Positions 32,834 through 42,760 of a DNA stretch of 64,000 nt are shown piece by piece. Made by a program: the position numbers and the translations under genes. The notes beneath the pieces were generated by a model that was given only the letters and a program-made list of their open reading frames with translations, made no database searches and was not told where the DNA came from. Location of the stretch: positions 62,001-126,000 of the forward strand of contig NZ_VUMZ01000004.1 in the NCBI RefSeq assembly GCF_009695915.1, given 5' to 3'. The stretch is from Hornefia butyriciproducens (GTDB lineage Bacteria > Bacillota > Clostridia > Peptostreptococcales > Anaerovoracaceae). Numbering within the stretch: the stretch's first letter is position 1; every line of letters starts with the position of its first letter.

Positions 32834-35800
32834 CTACTTCAGAAGCGCGATCAACTGGCCGGCTTTGACCTGCTGTCCCTTCTTGATAAAGATTTTCTCC
32901 ACCTCTCCGGAGGTTCTCGCAATGATATTGGTCTCCATCTTCATGGCTTCGATTACCGCGATCGGCTGCTGATCCGCCACAGTATCACCCTCGTTGACCA
33001 GCACCTTGACGATGTTCCCCGGGATGTTTGCGCCGATCTCCATGGGGTTCTCCTCATCCGCATAGCGTGCTGATGAGCTGGAGACTGCGGCCTCCACCTG
33101 ATTATCCTTGATGCGGACGACCCTGCGGTTTCCGTTGACCTCGAAATCCAGATCCCGGAACCCTTCTTTGTCCACATCCCTGACCTCCGTCAGACGGATG
33201 ACCAGCTCTTTTCCTTCGTCCAGCTTGACCTCACAGGTTTCGCCCTCACGCAGCCCATGGAAGAACACATCAGAGCCCATCAGGGTGAAGTGCCCGTCCT
33301 TCTTGATACTCTTCTGGTACTCCTCGTAGACCTTCGGATACATGGCGTAGCTGATGACCTCACGGTCTGTTCCCTCCAGTCCGAAATAGTTCTGCAGGCC
33401 CGTGCGTATGTACTCGAAATCCTCCGGCTCCAGCAGTTCTCCCGGCCGTTTGGTAATCGGCTCCTTGTCCTTCAGCACCAGTTTCTGCAGATCCTTCGGG
33501 AAACCGCCCTCCGGCTGTCCCATCATTCCCTCGAAGAAAGCGACGATGGAATCGGGGAAGTCGATGCTCTTTCCCTTCTCCATAATATTCTCCGGTGTCA
33601 GGTCATTCTGCACCATGAAGATCGCCATATCGCCGACCGCCTTGGAGGACGGAGTAACCTTGACGATGTCGCCCAGCATATCGTTGACGCGCTTGTACAT
33701 CTCCTTGACCTCACGGAGCTTGTGACCCAGTCCGAAACTCTCCACCTGCGACTGCAGATTGGAGTACTGCCCGCCCGGAATCTCATATTTGTAGATCTCC
33801 GCGGAAGCCGTCTTCAGATCACTCTCAAACGGCTGATACACCGGCCGCACATCCTGCCAGTAATCCGAGATCTCCTGCAGTCTGTCCGCGTCGATTCCGG
33901 TCTCTCTGTCGGAAAATTCCAGCGCGGCGACGATAGAGTTCAGCGCCGGCTGCGAGGTGAGGCCTGACATGCTGTTTACCGCGGCATCGATAATATCCAC
34001 TCCCGCATCCGCCGCCCGCAGACAGGTCGCAACACCGTTTCCGCTGGTGTCGTGGGTATGAAGATGAATCGGTACGCCCACTTCCTCCTTCAGTGCGCGG
34101 ACCAGTTTATACGCCGCTTCCGGCTTCAGCAGGCCGGACATATCCTTGATTCCGATAATGTGCGTTCCGCGCTTCTCAAGTTCTTTTGCCATCCGAACAT
34201 AATACTGCAGATTATATTTGTCTCTGCTGGCGTCCATGATGTCGCCGGTATAGCACAGCGTCGCCTCTGCGATCTTGCCCTGGTTCAGCACCTCGTCCAA
34301 TGCGATTTCCATTCCCGGAATCCAATTCAGCGAATCGAAGATGCGGAACACGTCGATGCCGCCCTTCGCCGCCTGCTTCACGAACTCCCGGATGACATTG
34401 TCCGGATAGTTTTTGTACCCCACCGCGTTCGCGCCGCGGATCAGCATCTGAAACAGGATGTTCGGAATCTTCTCACGCAGCTCGTCCAGCCGCTTCCACG
34501 GCGATTCCTTCAGGAATCTGTACGCGGTATCGAAGGTCGCGCCGCCCCACATCTCCAGAGAGAACGCATCCTTCTCGTACAAAGCCACTGCCGGAGCGAT
34601 CTTGGTCATATCGATGGTCCTCACCCGCGTCGCCATCAGGGACTGCTGCGCGTCCCGCATCGTAGTGTCGGTGACCAGCAGTTTCTTCTGGTCCAGGATC
34701 CAGTTTTTCACAAATTCCGGTCCGTGTCTGTCCAGCAGCTGCTTGGTTCCGGACAGCTGATTGATCTGAGTCATCTTGATTTTCGGGAATACCGGTACGT
34801 TAAACTCCGGCTTGTTCCCGTGGGTCTCGTTAACCACAATATTCCCGATGTAGCTGAGCACCTTCAGCTCGCGGTCCACCTTGGTGCTGATGTCCAGCAG
34901 TTCCGGGTTCGCCGCGATAAAGCCCGTGTCGCACCTCCCCGCAATGAAGTCCGGGTGGTTCAGCACGTTAAGCAGGAATCCGATATTGGTTTTAACTCCT
35001 TTGATCTGGGTTTCCTTCAGCGCCCGAATAGCCTTCCGGCGCGTATCCTCGAAGGTGAGCGCGCTGGCCGTAATCTTGACCAGCAGGCTGTCGTAATACG
35101 GGGTGACCACCGAGCCGGTGAAGCCGTTCCCGCCGTCCAGACGGATTCCGAATCCGGAAGCGCTCCGGTACAGTTCAATCGTGCCCGTATCCGGCGCGAA
35201 TCCGTTGGCAGGATCCTCGGTCGTGATCCTGCACTGAATCGCCGCTCCACGCACGTTCACATCGCTCTGCCCGCGGATCCCGATCTCATCGGAATCCAGG
35301 GTATAACCCTGTGCGATTTTAATCTGCGCCTGCACAATGTCGATGCCTGTCACAAGCTCCGTCACGGTATGCTCAACCTGAATTCTCGGGTTCATCTCGA
35401 TGAAATAGTGATTTCCGTGCTTATCCAGCAGGAACTCCACCGTTCCGGCACTGCGGTAATTCACATGTCTTGCGATTTTCAGCGCATCCTCACAGATTGC
35501 CGCTCTCTGATCTTCTGTCAGACACAGCGCCGGCGTGAACTCAACTACCTTCTGGTGTCTTCTCTGAATCGAGCAGTCGCGCTCGAACAGATGCACGATG
35601 TTGCCCTCTTTGTCCCCCAGAATCTGGACCTCGATGTGCTTAGGATTCTCCAGATATTTTTCGATGAAAATGTCGTCGTTTCCGAACGCCTTCGCCGCTT
35701 CGCTCTTCGCCGTCCGGTACTCATTGATGATATCCGCCTTTTCGCGGACCACACGCATTCCCCGGCCGCCGCCGCCGGCTGCCGCCTTCAGAATCACCGG

Positions 35801-36277
35801 GTATCCGCATTTGTCAGCGAATTCCACTGCCTCGTCCTCACTCCGGATCGCCGCCTCGACGCCCGGAATCGTCGGAACTCCTACTTCCTCCGCCACCAGC
35901 TTGGACTGGATCTTGTCACCCAGCTGATTCATCATATCCGCAGTCGGTCCGATGAACTCGATGCCTGCGTCCTCACAGGCCTGAGCAAAATCGGGGTTTT
36001 CCGAAAGGAAACCGTATCCCGGGTGAATCGCATCTACGCCCTTCGCTCTGGCGATTTCAATTATCTCATCGATTCCCAGATAGGCGTCCACCGGTGATTT
36101 ACCCTTGCCCAGCTGATAGGACTCGTCCGCCTTGGTACGGAAAAGGGACGTGTTGTCCTCCTCCGAATAAATGGCGACCGTCCGGATCCCCAGTTCACTG
36201 CAGGCTCTGAAAATCCGAATCGCGATCTCACCGCGGTTGGCGACCAGTACTCGCTTGAATCTCTTGATTTGCTTCAT
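32834..36277 (-). CDS. pyc: Pyruvate carboxylase
   Basis: 1147 residues, the normal single-chain length. Biotin carboxylase domain at the N-terminus (VLVANRGEIAIRIFRA, AAGGGGRGM, EMNPRIQVEHTVTE), carboxyltransferase domain in the middle (LLVTDTTMRDAQQSL, IHLHTHDTSGNG), and a biotinyl domain at the end with EAMKMET (biotin Lys near 1113). Makes oxaloacetate from pyruvate and bicarbonate, supplying fumarate and aspartate; fumarase and malic enzyme elsewhere in the window fit. Start 36277 (MKQIKRFKRVLV) follows AGGAG; the frame remains open to 36361 without conservation. Confidence 0.97.
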   Translation of the reverse strand: MKQIKRFKRVLVANRGEIAIRIFRACSELGIRTVAIYSEEDNTSLFRTKADESYQLGKGKSPVDAYLGIDEIIEIARAKGVDAIHPGYGFLSENPDFAQACEDAGIEFIGPTADMMNQLGDKIQSKLVAEEVGVPTIPGVEAAIRSEDEAVEFADKCGYPVILKAAAGGGGRGMRVVREKADIINEYRTAKSEAAKAFGNDDIFIEKYLENPKHIEVQILGDKEGNIVHLFERDCSIQRRHQKVVEFTPALCLTEDQRAAICEDALKIARHVNYRSAGTVEFLLDKHGNHYFIEMNPRIQVEHTVTELVTGIDIVQAQIKIAQGYTLDSDEIGIRGQSDVNVRGAAIQCRITTEDPANGFAPDTGTIELYRSASGFGIRLDGGNGFTGSVVTPYYDSLLVKITASALTFEDTRRKAIRALKETQIKGVKTNIGFLLNVLNHPDFIAGRCDTGFIAANPELLDISTKVDRELKVLSYIGNIVVNETHGNKPEFNVPVFPKIKMTQINQLSGTKQLLDRHGPEFVKNWILDQKKLLVTDTTMRDAQQSLMATRVRTIDMTKIAPAVALYEKDAFSLEMWGGATFDTAYRFLKESPWKRLDELREKIPNILFQMLIRGANAVGYKNYPDNVIREFVKQAAKGGIDVFRIFDSLNWIPGMEIALDEVLNQGKIAEATLCYTGDIMDASRDKYNLQYYVRMAKELEKRGTHIIGIKDMSGLLKPEAAYKLVRALKEEVGVPIHLHTHDTSGNGVATCLRAADAGVDIIDAAVNSMSGLTSQPALNSIVAALEFSDRETGIDADRLQEISDYWQDVRPVYQPFESDLKTASAEIYKYEIPGGQYSNLQSQVESFGLGHKLREVKEMYKRVNDMLGDIVKVTPSSKAVGDMAIFMVQNDLTPENIMEKGKSIDFPDSIVAFFEGMMGQPEGGFPKDLQKLVLKDKEPITKRPGELLEPEDFEYIRTGLQNYFGLEGTDREVISYAMYPKVYEEYQKSIKKDGHFTLMGSDVFFHGLREGETCEVKLDEGKELVIRLTEVRDVDKEGFRDLDFEVNGNRRVVRIKDNQVEAAVSSSSARYADEENPMEIGANIPGNIVKVLVNEGDTVADQQPIAVIEAMKMETNIIARTSGEVEKIFIKKGQQVKAGQLIALLK

Positions 36278-36368
36278 CTCTCGTTTCTCCTGTTCTCTAA
36301 AGATGCTGTTAAAAAGATGTTGTTTCTGTCTCTCCGTTTTCTGTACACCGATACATTTCATCCTCGCG

Positions 36369-37187
36369 TTACCGCGTCAGATCCTGTCCGGTTTTCGTAA
36401 CCTCGATATGTGGATACGGGATTCGTATCCCTCGCCTGTCGAATTCTTTTTTGATTGCTTCTTCCATATAAATCAGGGCTTCGCCGCGGTTCTCGGTCCG
36501 GCACCAGATGCCGACGTCGAACACAAGTCCCCTCTCGCCGTGCTGTTTCAGGCATATCCAGGGCTCCGGCTCTTCCAGAAGCATCGGTCCCTCGCGAACA
36601 ACCTGACGGATAGCGTCTCTCGCCTGATCGATGTCCGAGTCGTAACTGATGATGAATTCTCCGCTCACCCGACGCAGCTCGCGCCTGGACGCATTGATTA
36701 CCATGGACGTCGTTACATTTCCGTTGGGAACGATGATATCCCGGTTATCATAGGTATGCAGATGCGTCGTCAACAGATCGATCCGGTCAACGATGCCGGT
36801 GGTTCCGTTAATCTCGACCTCATCTCCCGCCACAAAAGGCTTTGTGAACAAAAGAATGATTCCGCCTGCCACATTGCTCAGCGAGTCGCGCAGTGCCAGC
36901 GCAACCGCCACCCCCGCAGCGGCAAGCGCTGTCACCAGAGGCGCCATGTCCACGCCCAGTTTGGACAGAATCGTCAGAATCAGCAGAATCCACAGGACGA
37001 TGCCGGTGGTTCGCATGATCAGAGTATGAACCGACCGGTCCAGGGCGGACTTTTCCAGCGCCGTTCTCTCAATGCGGCGGACGACCCGGATGAAAATCCA
37101 ACCAATAACCAGAATGAGCAGTGCCTCTCCGAATTTTTCCAGCAACGCCCATCCGTTTTCCGCCGTAAAAATATTGCTGAAATTCAT
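36369..37187 (-). CDS. mscS: Small-conductance mechanosensitive channel (MscS family)
   Basis: 272 residues. Two N-terminal helices, then the pore helix rich in Gly/Ala (LVTALAAAGVAVALALRDSLSNVAGG) and the MscS beta domain (GDEVEINGTTGIVDRIDLLTT, DNRDIIVPNGNV). A typical minimal three-helix MscS that releases solutes on hypo-osmotic shock. AGGAGG precedes ATG. It lies 12 bp after typA and 91 bp before pyc, all on one strand. Confidence 0.95.
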   Translation of the reverse strand: MNFSNIFTAENGWALLEKFGEALLILVIGWIFIRVVRRIERTALEKSALDRSVHTLIMRTTGIVLWILLILTILSKLGVDMAPLVTALAAAGVAVALALRDSLSNVAGGIILLFTKPFVAGDEVEINGTTGIVDRIDLLTTHLHTYDNRDIIVPNGNVTTSMVINASRRELRRVSGEFIISYDSDIDQARDAIRQVVREGPMLLEEPEPWICLKQHGERGLVFDVGIWCRTENRGEALIYMEEAIKKEFDRRGIRIPYPHIEVTKTGQDLTR

Positions 37188-37199
37188 GAAAGGAACCTC

Positions 37200-39071
37200 C
37201 TATCTCCCCGCTCTGCGGCGATCCAGTTCATGCAGGAGTTTCTTGCGCAGGCGGATATCGTCCGGCGTAACCTCCACCAGCTCGTCGTCGGCGATAAACT
37301 CCAGCGCCTCCTCCAGTGTAAAGGTTCTCGGCGGTGACAGCTTAATCGTCTCATCGGATCCCGCCGCGCGCATATTGCTGACTTTCTTGGCCTTGCACGG
37401 GTTGACATCCATATCGTCACTCCGGGAATTCATCCCCACAATCATGCCTTCATACACATGTGTTCCCGGCTCTACGAACATCTGAACCCGCTCGCCGATA
37501 TTGAACAAAGCATACGGGGTGCAGTTTCCTTCCTCGATGGCGATGGCGACGCCGTTGGTCCGTCCGGGGATCTCCCCTTTATATGGTTCGAAATCGAAGA
37601 ACCGCCGCTCCATGCTTCCCTCTCCCCGGGTATCGTTGATAAACTCAGAACGGTACCCTAGCAGTCCTCGGGTAGGCACATGGTATTCCAGCCTGGAATA
37701 CCCGTTTTCTCCGCTCATCTGCACCATCATTCCCTTTCTCTGATTGAGCTTGGAAATCACAGATCCTGAGTACTCATCCGGAACGTTGATGACGACCTCC
37801 TCCACCGGTTCCAGTTTCCGTCCGTTCTCATCCTTATGGAAAATAACCTCAGGCTTGGAAACCGCCAGTTCATAGCCTTCCCTTCTCATATTTTCTATCA
37901 GAATCGACAGATGCAGCTCGCCTCTTCCTGAAACCTTGAAGCAATCGGTCGAATCCGTATCCTCCACCAGAAGTCCCACGTTGACTTCAAGTTCTTTGTT
38001 CAGGCGCTCCCGGATGTGGCGCGAGGTCACATATTTCCCCACTCTGCCGGCAAAGGGCGATGTGTTGACCATGAAATTCATGGACAGGGTCGGTTCTTCA
38101 ATGTGAATCATCTCCATCGGCTGCGGATCGGAGGGATCGCAGATGGTTTCCCCGATGGAAATATCCGAGATTCCGGAGACCACAACGATGTCTCCGCACT
38201 CTGCCTGCGGCACAGCCATGCGCTTGAGGCCCCGGTAAACAAAGACCTGGTTGATTTTTTTGTTCTCGATAGTTCCGTCTTCTCTGGCGACAGCGACAGT
38301 CTGTCCCTCCCGGATCACGCCCCTGGTGATCCTGCCAATGCCGAGCCTGCCGATGTAATCGTCATACGCCAGCGTGGAAACCTGAAACTGCAGCGGCTCA
38401 TCGCGCAGATCAGGATAAGGCGCACAGTGCTCCACAATCGTGTCAAACAGCGGCGTGATATCCAGTCCGCCAATTCCTCTTGGCGTATGGCGGAGTTTTT
38501 TGTCGCCCTCGCCGACCTCGATGCCTTTTACCTCCTCCGGATCGCGTACCGCGATTCCCTGACGGGCGATGCCGTAAAGAATAGGGAAATCCAGCTGCTC
38601 ATCATTGGCGTTCAGATCCATGAAGAGTTCATAGACCTCGTCCACCACCTCGTCGATGCGGGCGTCCTTCTTATCGATTTTGTTGATCAGAAGAATAGGA
38701 TTCAGCCCCTGCTCCAGCGATTTGCTCAGCACGAATCTCGTCTGGGGCATCGGTCCTTCGCTGGAATCCACCAGCAGGATCACCGTATCCACCGTCTTCA
38801 TGATCCGCTCCACCTCAGATGAAAAGTCCGCATGTCCCGGAGTATCCACGATGTTGATCTTTGTATCTCCATGCATAATGGAACAGTTCTTGGAATAAAT
38901 CGTGATTCCCCGTTCTCTCTCTATATCATCGCTGTCCATGACACAATCCACGACCTCTTCGTTTTCACGGAAAACGCCGCTCTGGTTCAGGAACGCATCC
39001 ACCAGCGTAGACTTTCCCGCATCTACATGGGCAATCACAGCGATATTGATTATTTTTTGTTTTTCTGCCAT
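37200..39071 (-). CDS. typA: Ribosome-associated GTPase TypA/BipA
   Basis: 623 residues. Translational GTPase with G1 AHVDAGKST, G3 DTPGHADF and G4 NKIDKKDAR, EF-G-like domains, and the TypA C-terminal domain (GLLGYRSEFINDTRGEG; EGMIVGMNSRSDDMDVNPCK). Acts in ribosome assembly and stress. Start 39071 (MAEKQKIINIAVIAH) follows GGAGGGG; an upstream open frame is not conserved. Confidence 0.97.
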   Translation of the reverse strand: MAEKQKIINIAVIAHVDAGKSTLVDAFLNQSGVFRENEEVVDCVMDSDDIERERGITIYSKNCSIMHGDTKINIVDTPGHADFSSEVERIMKTVDTVILLVDSSEGPMPQTRFVLSKSLEQGLNPILLINKIDKKDARIDEVVDEVYELFMDLNANDEQLDFPILYGIARQGIAVRDPEEVKGIEVGEGDKKLRHTPRGIGGLDITPLFDTIVEHCAPYPDLRDEPLQFQVSTLAYDDYIGRLGIGRITRGVIREGQTVAVAREDGTIENKKINQVFVYRGLKRMAVPQAECGDIVVVSGISDISIGETICDPSDPQPMEMIHIEEPTLSMNFMVNTSPFAGRVGKYVTSRHIRERLNKELEVNVGLLVEDTDSTDCFKVSGRGELHLSILIENMRREGYELAVSKPEVIFHKDENGRKLEPVEEVVINVPDEYSGSVISKLNQRKGMMVQMSGENGYSRLEYHVPTRGLLGYRSEFINDTRGEGSMERRFFDFEPYKGEIPGRTNGVAIAIEEGNCTPYALFNIGERVQMFVEPGTHVYEGMIVGMNSRSDDMDVNPCKAKKVSNMRAAGSDETIKLSPPRTFTLEEALEFIADDELVEVTPDDIRLRKKLLHELDRRRAGR

Positions 39072-39109
39072 AAAATATAATCCCCTCCAATGTGTAGGCT
39101 TAACAATTA

Positions 39110-39138
39110 ATGTTACCATAATTTCAAAGCCAATTCAA
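39110..39138 (-). promoter_or_regulatory. Promoter of typA
   Basis: TTGAAT, 17-bp spacer, TAACAT on the minus strand, 39 bp upstream of the start codon. Confidence 0.65.
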
Positions 39139-39140
39139 CA

Positions 39141-39190
39141 CCCGGAAGGGATTTTCTTACACTCACCCGGAAGGGATTTTCTCTCACTCA
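39141..39190. repeat. 25-bp direct repeat, two copies
   Basis: 39141-39165 and 39166-39190 share CCCGGAAGGGATTTTCT and CACTCA, differing at two bases. They lie between the zincin gene end and the typA promoter. Confidence 0.85.
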
Positions 39191-39207
39191 TCGGCAGAGC
39201 GATCTTC

Positions 39208-39585
39208 TCATGCTCTCCCATGACTTCGCAGATAGCGGGCAAGAAAAATCTCGTCTTCGATTTCCAGGCCTCTCTCCCCGGACAGACTCTCCAGATGATG
39301 ACGGAACTCATGGCGAAGCACCTCCCGGATCTTCCGGGTCACCTGTTCCTCGTCAGCGTCCTCCATCATCCGGACAAATGAACCGTAATACAGCGTGATT
39401 CCTCTCCCGAAGTTCGGCGAGCGCGTATACTCTCCGAGGATGTACAGATCGTCCGCTACGCCTCTGGGATGGGGCCTGGCATATTCCTGAACGATCACGC
39501 CGTTATTCAGCTCCCGGAAAAACGCCGCCGGAAGCTCATCCATCATATCTCCCGTGATTTCGCGGAAGCGTGCGAGGCTTACCAT
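39208..39585 (-). CDS. Metallopeptidase-like zincin (PF06262)
   Basis: 125 residues. Zincin motif LRHEFRHHLESLSG near residues 90-103 fits HExxH and the extra His of family PF06262 (DUF1025); a conserved GITLYYGSF strand precedes it. Family members are small predicted metalloproteases of unknown substrate. ATG overlaps the DUF2207 gene's last codons. Last gene of the ung-lemA-DUF2207 operon. Confidence 0.85.
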   Translation of the reverse strand: MVSLARFREITGDMMDELPAAFFRELNNGVIVQEYARPHPRGVADDLYILGEYTRSPNFGRGITLYYGSFVRMMEDADEEQVTRKIREVLRHEFRHHLESLSGERGLEIEDEIFLARYLRSHGRA

Positions 39586-41513
39586 GCTCCGCCTCCGCCG
39601 CCTCCGAAACCGCCTCCGGAAAAGCCGCCTCCGCCGAAGCCTCCGCCGCCGTCACCGCCGATGTCGCCCCAGCCTTCTGACACAGCATCCGCGACAGCTG
39701 AATCGAATTCGCCGGCGATTCCCCGTCCCCAGGAGTTCAGCATACTCCCGTACCACAGCGGAGTCCATACAGAAGCGGTATCGTAGCTGTCGTACCATTC
39801 CGGCTGCGGAACCTTGATATCGGTGAATTTCTTCGCCCATCGGGTTGACATTCCCATGACATACGCATACGGCATGATATCGAAAAAATATTCCGGATCC
39901 TGATCGGACAGCATTTTCAGCCGGTCGTACTCTGCGTCCCGGATGAAGTCGCGGAAGCCCAGGATCTTTCCCTGCCACTCCGCGCTTTTCTTTGTGCGGG
40001 CCTTCATCAGCGCCACGAAGACATAGGATATCGCAATGGAAACAAGCACTGCCGCCGCAACCGGCATGCTGCCCAGCCGGTCGAAAGCAAGCGACGCCGC
40101 CAGCATCGCTCCGGCTCCGGTCAGAGCGATTCCCGCGGAAAAGCGGACGATATTTGAACCTCTGGTCCGGGCGTCCTTGTGATCGAAGGCGCTCATAACG
40201 CTTCCGATTCCGATGATCTGAATAATCAGTTCGATTGCGATCCACAGAATGCTCGTGCCCGCGCCTGTTTCCATCCTGGGCAGCTGAATCGCCGCAAGCG
40301 GCGGAACGACCAGAAGAGCCATTCCGATCCCTCGGCAGACCTTGGACGCTTCTGTGAACAGCCTGTTCTTTTTCTTATTGTAATGACCGATCAGCTTATC
40401 CTTTGTCACCATCAGCGCATCGCCAAACCCGGCGGGCGGGTTCTGCATATCCGCCTCATCTCCCTCGGCAAACAGCTGATTGAACAGATATTTCACAAAG
40501 CCCTTTTCCTGTTCGTCAATCTCCCGGAGCTTTGTCACCCGGAAGGCATTACGCTCATACTCCCGGATCTTCAGATAGCCCTTCGATGCGTAGTACATCA
40601 GGAGAGAGGAAATATCCGTTCCCTCCACGTTCCCGTCGATGATGTACCCCAGTTCTGCCGGCGTCATATTGTCCGGCGGATAGAATTCCACCGTCCTGAC
40701 CACCCTGGGATCCCGTCCGAACAGGAACCACAGGAGCAGGAGGATCAAAGGAATCAGCGCCAGCACACAGTAAAGCAGAACCCTGAAAATGTGTCGGCTG
40801 GCAGGATCCACCCAATAGCCCTGCGGCAGCGTCGCCTTGACCGTCACGCCGTAATGGCGCGGCAGACTGCTGCCCTGAATAGTGAGCGTATTAGTCTTCT
40901 TATCCACTGTCCTGCTGAACATCGGATCCAGGCCGCCGACCGTCCGGTACGCGCCGCTGTAATAGCTGACCTTATCCCAGTCTATCGCTTTCGGCATGGT
41001 CAGGGTCAGCTTCGTCTTTCCTATCGCGGTCACCCACTCGGTGGGAAGCAGATCCAGCGACAGGTAGTCCTCCTTTTCCGAGTCGTCCTCGTAGCAGACC
41101 AGATCGTAGGAAAGCGTATAGGTATGCTTTCCGGTGATGACCTCGTCGGGATCGCCGATCTTGATGTAACAGAAGGAATACTGACCGCCCAGACTGCTGT
41201 CGGAGCCGGCTTCCATCTCATAATCCGACGGATCCTTACCGCTGTCGATATTCCGTATTTTATAATACTTCTCCGGTACAGGTATGTACCGGGTGATGCC
41301 GTGGTGCGCAGACTGATTGAAATTGACCCGTATAGTCTCCTTCACATGGATCACATGGTTTTCACTGACGGTCGCGCTGACATTGAATATCTCCGTTTCA
41401 AAGTCGTCCGATGTCGCGAACGCGTCGTGTGGCGAAGACCAGATCACCGCAATCAGCGCCAGAAACAAAACAAAGGCTGCGATCCGCGGCCTTTTAAATG
41501 ATGCGCTATGCAT
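39579..41513 (-). CDS. DUF2207 membrane protein with Gly-rich tail
   Basis: 644 residues. Signal or first helix near 10-30 (RIAAFVLFLALIAVI), a large extracellular DUF2207 region (YSFCYIKIGD, HTYTLSYDL), a helix near 265-285, cytoplasmic part, further helices near 400-480, and a tail GGGGFGGGGFSGGGFG ending GGGGGAW, typical of DUF2207 proteins. Start 41513 (MHSASFKRPR) overlaps lemA by 8 bp; the longer frame to 41681 lies fully within lemA and is rejected. LemA-DUF2207 pairs are common; function unknown. Confidence 0.9.
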   Translation of the reverse strand: MHSASFKRPRIAAFVLFLALIAVIWSSPHDAFATSDDFETEIFNVSATVSENHVIHVKETIRVNFNQSAHHGITRYIPVPEKYYKIRNIDSGKDPSDYEMEAGSDSSLGGQYSFCYIKIGDPDEVITGKHTYTLSYDLVCYEDDSEKEDYLSLDLLPTEWVTAIGKTKLTLTMPKAIDWDKVSYYSGAYRTVGGLDPMFSRTVDKKTNTLTIQGSSLPRHYGVTVKATLPQGYWVDPASRHIFRVLLYCVLALIPLILLLLWFLFGRDPRVVRTVEFYPPDNMTPAELGYIIDGNVEGTDISSLLMYYASKGYLKIREYERNAFRVTKLREIDEQEKGFVKYLFNQLFAEGDEADMQNPPAGFGDALMVTKDKLIGHYNKKKNRLFTEASKVCRGIGMALLVVPPLAAIQLPRMETGAGTSILWIAIELIIQIIGIGSVMSAFDHKDARTRGSNIVRFSAGIALTGAGAMLAASLAFDRLGSMPVAAAVLVSIAISYVFVALMKARTKKSAEWQGKILGFRDFIRDAEYDRLKMLSDQDPEYFFDIMPYAYVMGMSTRWAKKFTDIKVPQPEWYDSYDTASVWTPLWYGSMLNSWGRGIAGEFDSAVADAVSEGWGDIGGDGGGGFGGGGFSGGGFGGGGGGAW

Positions 41514-42072
41514 TGAAATCCACCTTGACGTTCCGGCGTTCCTCCTCGTTTTCCACCTCAAACATCGGCTTCCGGGTATAATGGAAAACGTTCGCAATGA
41601 TGTTGCTCGGGAACATCTGACATTTGTTGTTGAAAATCTTGACGACCGCGTTGTAGTACTTCCTGGAGTTCGCGATCTCATCTTCGATTCTCTGGAGCTG
41701 CGACTGCAGATCCATGAAATTCTGATTCGCCTTCAGATCCGGATAAGCCTCCGAAATCGCAAAAAGAGACTTCAGCGTGCCGGACAGAATGTTCTCTGCC
41801 TGCGCTCTTTCCTCCACTGTCGACGCGCTCTGCGCCATGTTGCGGGCCTCCACGACCTTCTGCAGTGTGTTCGACTCATGAGCCGCATACCCCTTGACGG
41901 TTTCCACGAGATTCGGAATCAGATCGTATCTCTTCTTCATGTACACGTCCATGGTGGCAAACGCCTCTTCACAGTTGTTGTTCGCCCGGACAAAGCCATT
42001 GTACGCGGCAATCAGCCACACTACAATGACGCCGACGATGACGGCGATAATAATACCGGCAATAGCAATCAT
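41506..42072 (-). CDS. lemA: LemA family protein
   Basis: 188 residues. One N-terminal helix (2-24) and a helical bundle with the LemA motifs YDLIPNLVETVKGYAAHES and AYPDLKANQNF. Begins four bases after the ung stop with GGGAGG upstream and overlaps the DUF2207 gene. Usually an envelope protein of unknown role. Confidence 0.95.
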   Translation of the reverse strand: MIAIAGIIIAVIVGVIVVWLIAAYNGFVRANNNCEEAFATMDVYMKKRYDLIPNLVETVKGYAAHESNTLQKVVEARNMAQSASTVEERAQAENILSGTLKSLFAISEAYPDLKANQNFMDLQSQLQRIEDEIANSRKYYNAVVKIFNNKCQMFPSNIIANVFHYTRKPMFEVENEEERRNVKVDFNA

Positions 42073-42076
42073 TCAA

Positions 42077-42754
42077 CTACCTCCCTGTCTCCCAGTTGAC
42101 CGGTTCCTGACCGGTGCTGACCAGGAATTCATTCGCTCTGGAAAAGTACCGCCCTCCGAAAAAACCGTTATAGGCCGACAGCGGACTGGGATGCGCTCCT
42201 GTGAGTACGAGGTGTCTGCGGTTGGTAAGCAGCGGCCGTTTCGCCTTTGCGTTCCCTCCCCACAAAATAAATACCAGCGGTTTTTCCCGTTCGTTCAGCA
42301 GCTGGATGATCCGGTCTGTGAGAATCTCCCAGCCCCTGCCCTTGTGAGAGTTTGCCTGATGTTCTCTGACCGTGAGCACCGTATTCAGAAGAAGCACGCC
42401 GTCTTTCGCCCAGTTCACCAGGCTGCCGTTATCCCGGGGCGGCGGAGAGATTCCGAGATCCTCCTGCAGCTCCCTGAAAATGTTCACCAGCGACGGCGGC
42501 TGCGGTACTCCCGGCATCACGGAAAAAGCCAGACCGTGCGCCTGTCCCTCTTCATGATACGGATCCTGCCCCAGAATCACAACCTTCACATCATTGTACG
42601 ACGTATATTTCAGCGCATTGAAAATATCGTACATATCCGGATAAATTCTGCGGCTGCGGTACTCCCGGATCAGAAACTGCCTCAGTTTCTGATAATAATC
42701 CTTATCAAATTCTCCCTTCAGGATTTCATCCCATTCATTTCCAATACTAACCAT
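42077..42754 (-). CDS. ung: Uracil-DNA glycosylase, apparently leaderless
   Basis: 225 residues, family 1 UDG. Catalytic water-activating motif VILGQDPYHEEGQAHGLAFSV, LLLNTVLTV and the minor-groove loop GAHPSPLSA are complete. ATG at 42754 (MVSIGNEWDEIL) aligns with the known start of Ung. There is no ribosome-binding sequence; instead a strong -10 box ends only six bases before ATG, so the mRNA probably begins at the start codon. First gene of the ung-lemA-DUF2207-zincin operon. Confidence 0.95.
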   Translation of the reverse strand: MVSIGNEWDEILKGEFDKDYYQKLRQFLIREYRSRRIYPDMYDIFNALKYTSYNDVKVVILGQDPYHEEGQAHGLAFSVMPGVPQPPSLVNIFRELQEDLGISPPPRDNGSLVNWAKDGVLLLNTVLTVREHQANSHKGRGWEILTDRIIQLLNEREKPLVFILWGGNAKAKRPLLTNRRHLVLTGAHPSPLSAYNGFFGGRYFSRANEFLVSTGQEPVNWETGR

Positions 42755-42760
42755 GTCACA

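Noticed and set aside
34052-36097. 681-codon open frame on the plus strand opposite pyc
   Set aside because: It lies wholly antisense to pyruvate carboxylase, has no domain or ribosome site, and arises from codon bias of the real gene. Similar antisense frames at 2346-3935, 457-1695 and 40179-41501 were dropped for the same reason.
39579-39640. Collagen-like or silk-like repeat at the end of the DUF2207 gene
   Set aside because: Gly/Ser/Phe-rich tails are normal for DUF2207 proteins.
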